In this document: positions 63,752 through 64,000 of the stretch, one piece after another
Numbering within the stretch: position 1 is the first letter of the stretch
Layout of the letters: each line of letters begins with the position of its first letter
DNA from: Dokdonella fugitiva
GTDB taxonomy: Bacteria; Pseudomonadota; Gammaproteobacteria; Xanthomonadales; Rhodanobacteraceae
DNA: 64,000 bases
Reading direction: 5' to 3'
NCBI RefSeq assembly: GCF_014138265.1
Contig: NZ_JACGXL010000007.1
Span: 248,001-312,000 of the forward strand
Position numbers and translations under genes: made by a program
The notes under the pieces: generated by a model
Seen by the model: the letters and a program-made list of their open reading frames with translations, nothing else
What the model was told of the DNA's origin: nothing
Database searches by the model: none

Positions 63752-64000
63752 ATGGCAGTCAAGGTCGCGATCAATGGCTATGGCCGCATCGGCCGCAACG
63801 TGCTTCGCGCGCTGTACGAGTCCAAGCGCACGAACGAAATCCAGATCGTCGCGGTCAACGACCTCGGCAACGCGGAGACCAACGCGCACCTGACCCAGTA
63901 CGACACCGCGCACGGCAAGTTCCCGGGCGACGTCGGCGTCGAGGGCGGCGATCTCGTCGTCAACGGCGACCGCATCAAGGTCTGCGCCGAACGCGATCCC
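63752..64000 (+). CDS. gap: Glyceraldehyde-3-phosphate dehydrogenase, type I (3' end outside window)
   Basis: The first 83 residues are present. The start is ATG with GAGGAG upstream. [20 protein letters not shown] is the NAD-binding fingerprint, and [20 protein letters not shown] followed by [10 protein letters not shown] is the family continuation. The active-site Cys lies beyond the window, so the enzyme cannot be distinguished firmly from erythrose-4-phosphate dehydrogenase (Epd), though the sequence reads more like Gap. Confidence 0.88.
   Translation, partial: MAVKVAINGYGRIGRNVLRALYESKRTNEIQIVAVNDLGNAETNAHLTQYDTAHGKFPGDVGVEGGDLVVNGDRIKVCAERDP

Overview
The window is 64 kb of very GC-rich DNA packed with gammaproteobacterial housekeeping and envelope genes. 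The set (pcm-like/tolC/waaA, hemW/rdgB/rph, gmk/rpoZ/spoT, mla lipid transport, mrcA with pilMNOPQ, an MoxR-Bat operon, an ECF sigma factor paired with a membrane Ser/Thr kinase-TPR protein) suggests a free-living member of the Lysobacterales (Xanthomonadales), perhaps Rhodanobacteraceae. That placement is inferred from gene content and codon bias, not from a marker-gene search. No rRNA, tRNA, CRISPR array, transposase or phage gene was seen.

Layout. 0-6.5 kb: DUF2339 membrane protein, LpxL-like acyltransferase, divergent waaA, then convergent tolC and its upstream methyltransferase. 6.6-8.1 kb: a small unknown gene, a 423-bp non-coding stretch with hairpins, and a TetR regulator. 8.1-13.1 kb: PilZ and DUF1631 genes translationally coupled, then btuB under a well-conserved cobalamin riboswitch. 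13.1-16.3 kb: a minus-strand run rph > VOC protein > rdgB > hemW > CPXCG protein. 16.3-28.2 kb: yicC-gmk, an mlaFEDCB cluster with mlaA convergent, rpoZ, spoT, ridA, a membrane protein and recG. The mla genes sit between gmk and rpoZ, and an inverted array of 9-bp repeats lies between mlaE and mlaD. 28.2-31.0 kb: nucleoside hydrolase, rpmE2, gltA.

31-42 kb: a nucleotidyltransferase-like gene coupled to mrcA (PBP1A), divergent from pilMNOPQ, the type IV pilus alignment complex and secretin. pilQ is followed by a 771-residue Ig-like lipoprotein and a strong terminator. 42-51 kb: a cNMP-binding/EAL phosphodiesterase with a TTG start, then the MoxR-DUF58-DUF4381-VWA-VWA/TPR-BatD operon. 50.8-58.9 kb: the accessory part of the window. 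It holds a DUF2961 (GH172-like) secreted protein, a 101-residue secreted protein, a collagen-like protein, an ECF sigma factor, a transmembrane Ser/Thr kinase-TPR protein and a second, paralogous collagen-like protein. The two transcription units that carry the collagen-like genes are preceded by an alignable, equally spaced upstream motif. This is the best candidate here for an undescribed regulated surface-fibre system.

59-64 kb: a small outer-membrane barrel protein, an S1/P1 nuclease overlapping a persulfide-dioxygenase-like hydrolase, a BlaI repressor with two operator-like palindromes, a BlaR1-like M56 protease carrying a TonB C-terminal domain, and the start of gap, cut by the window end.
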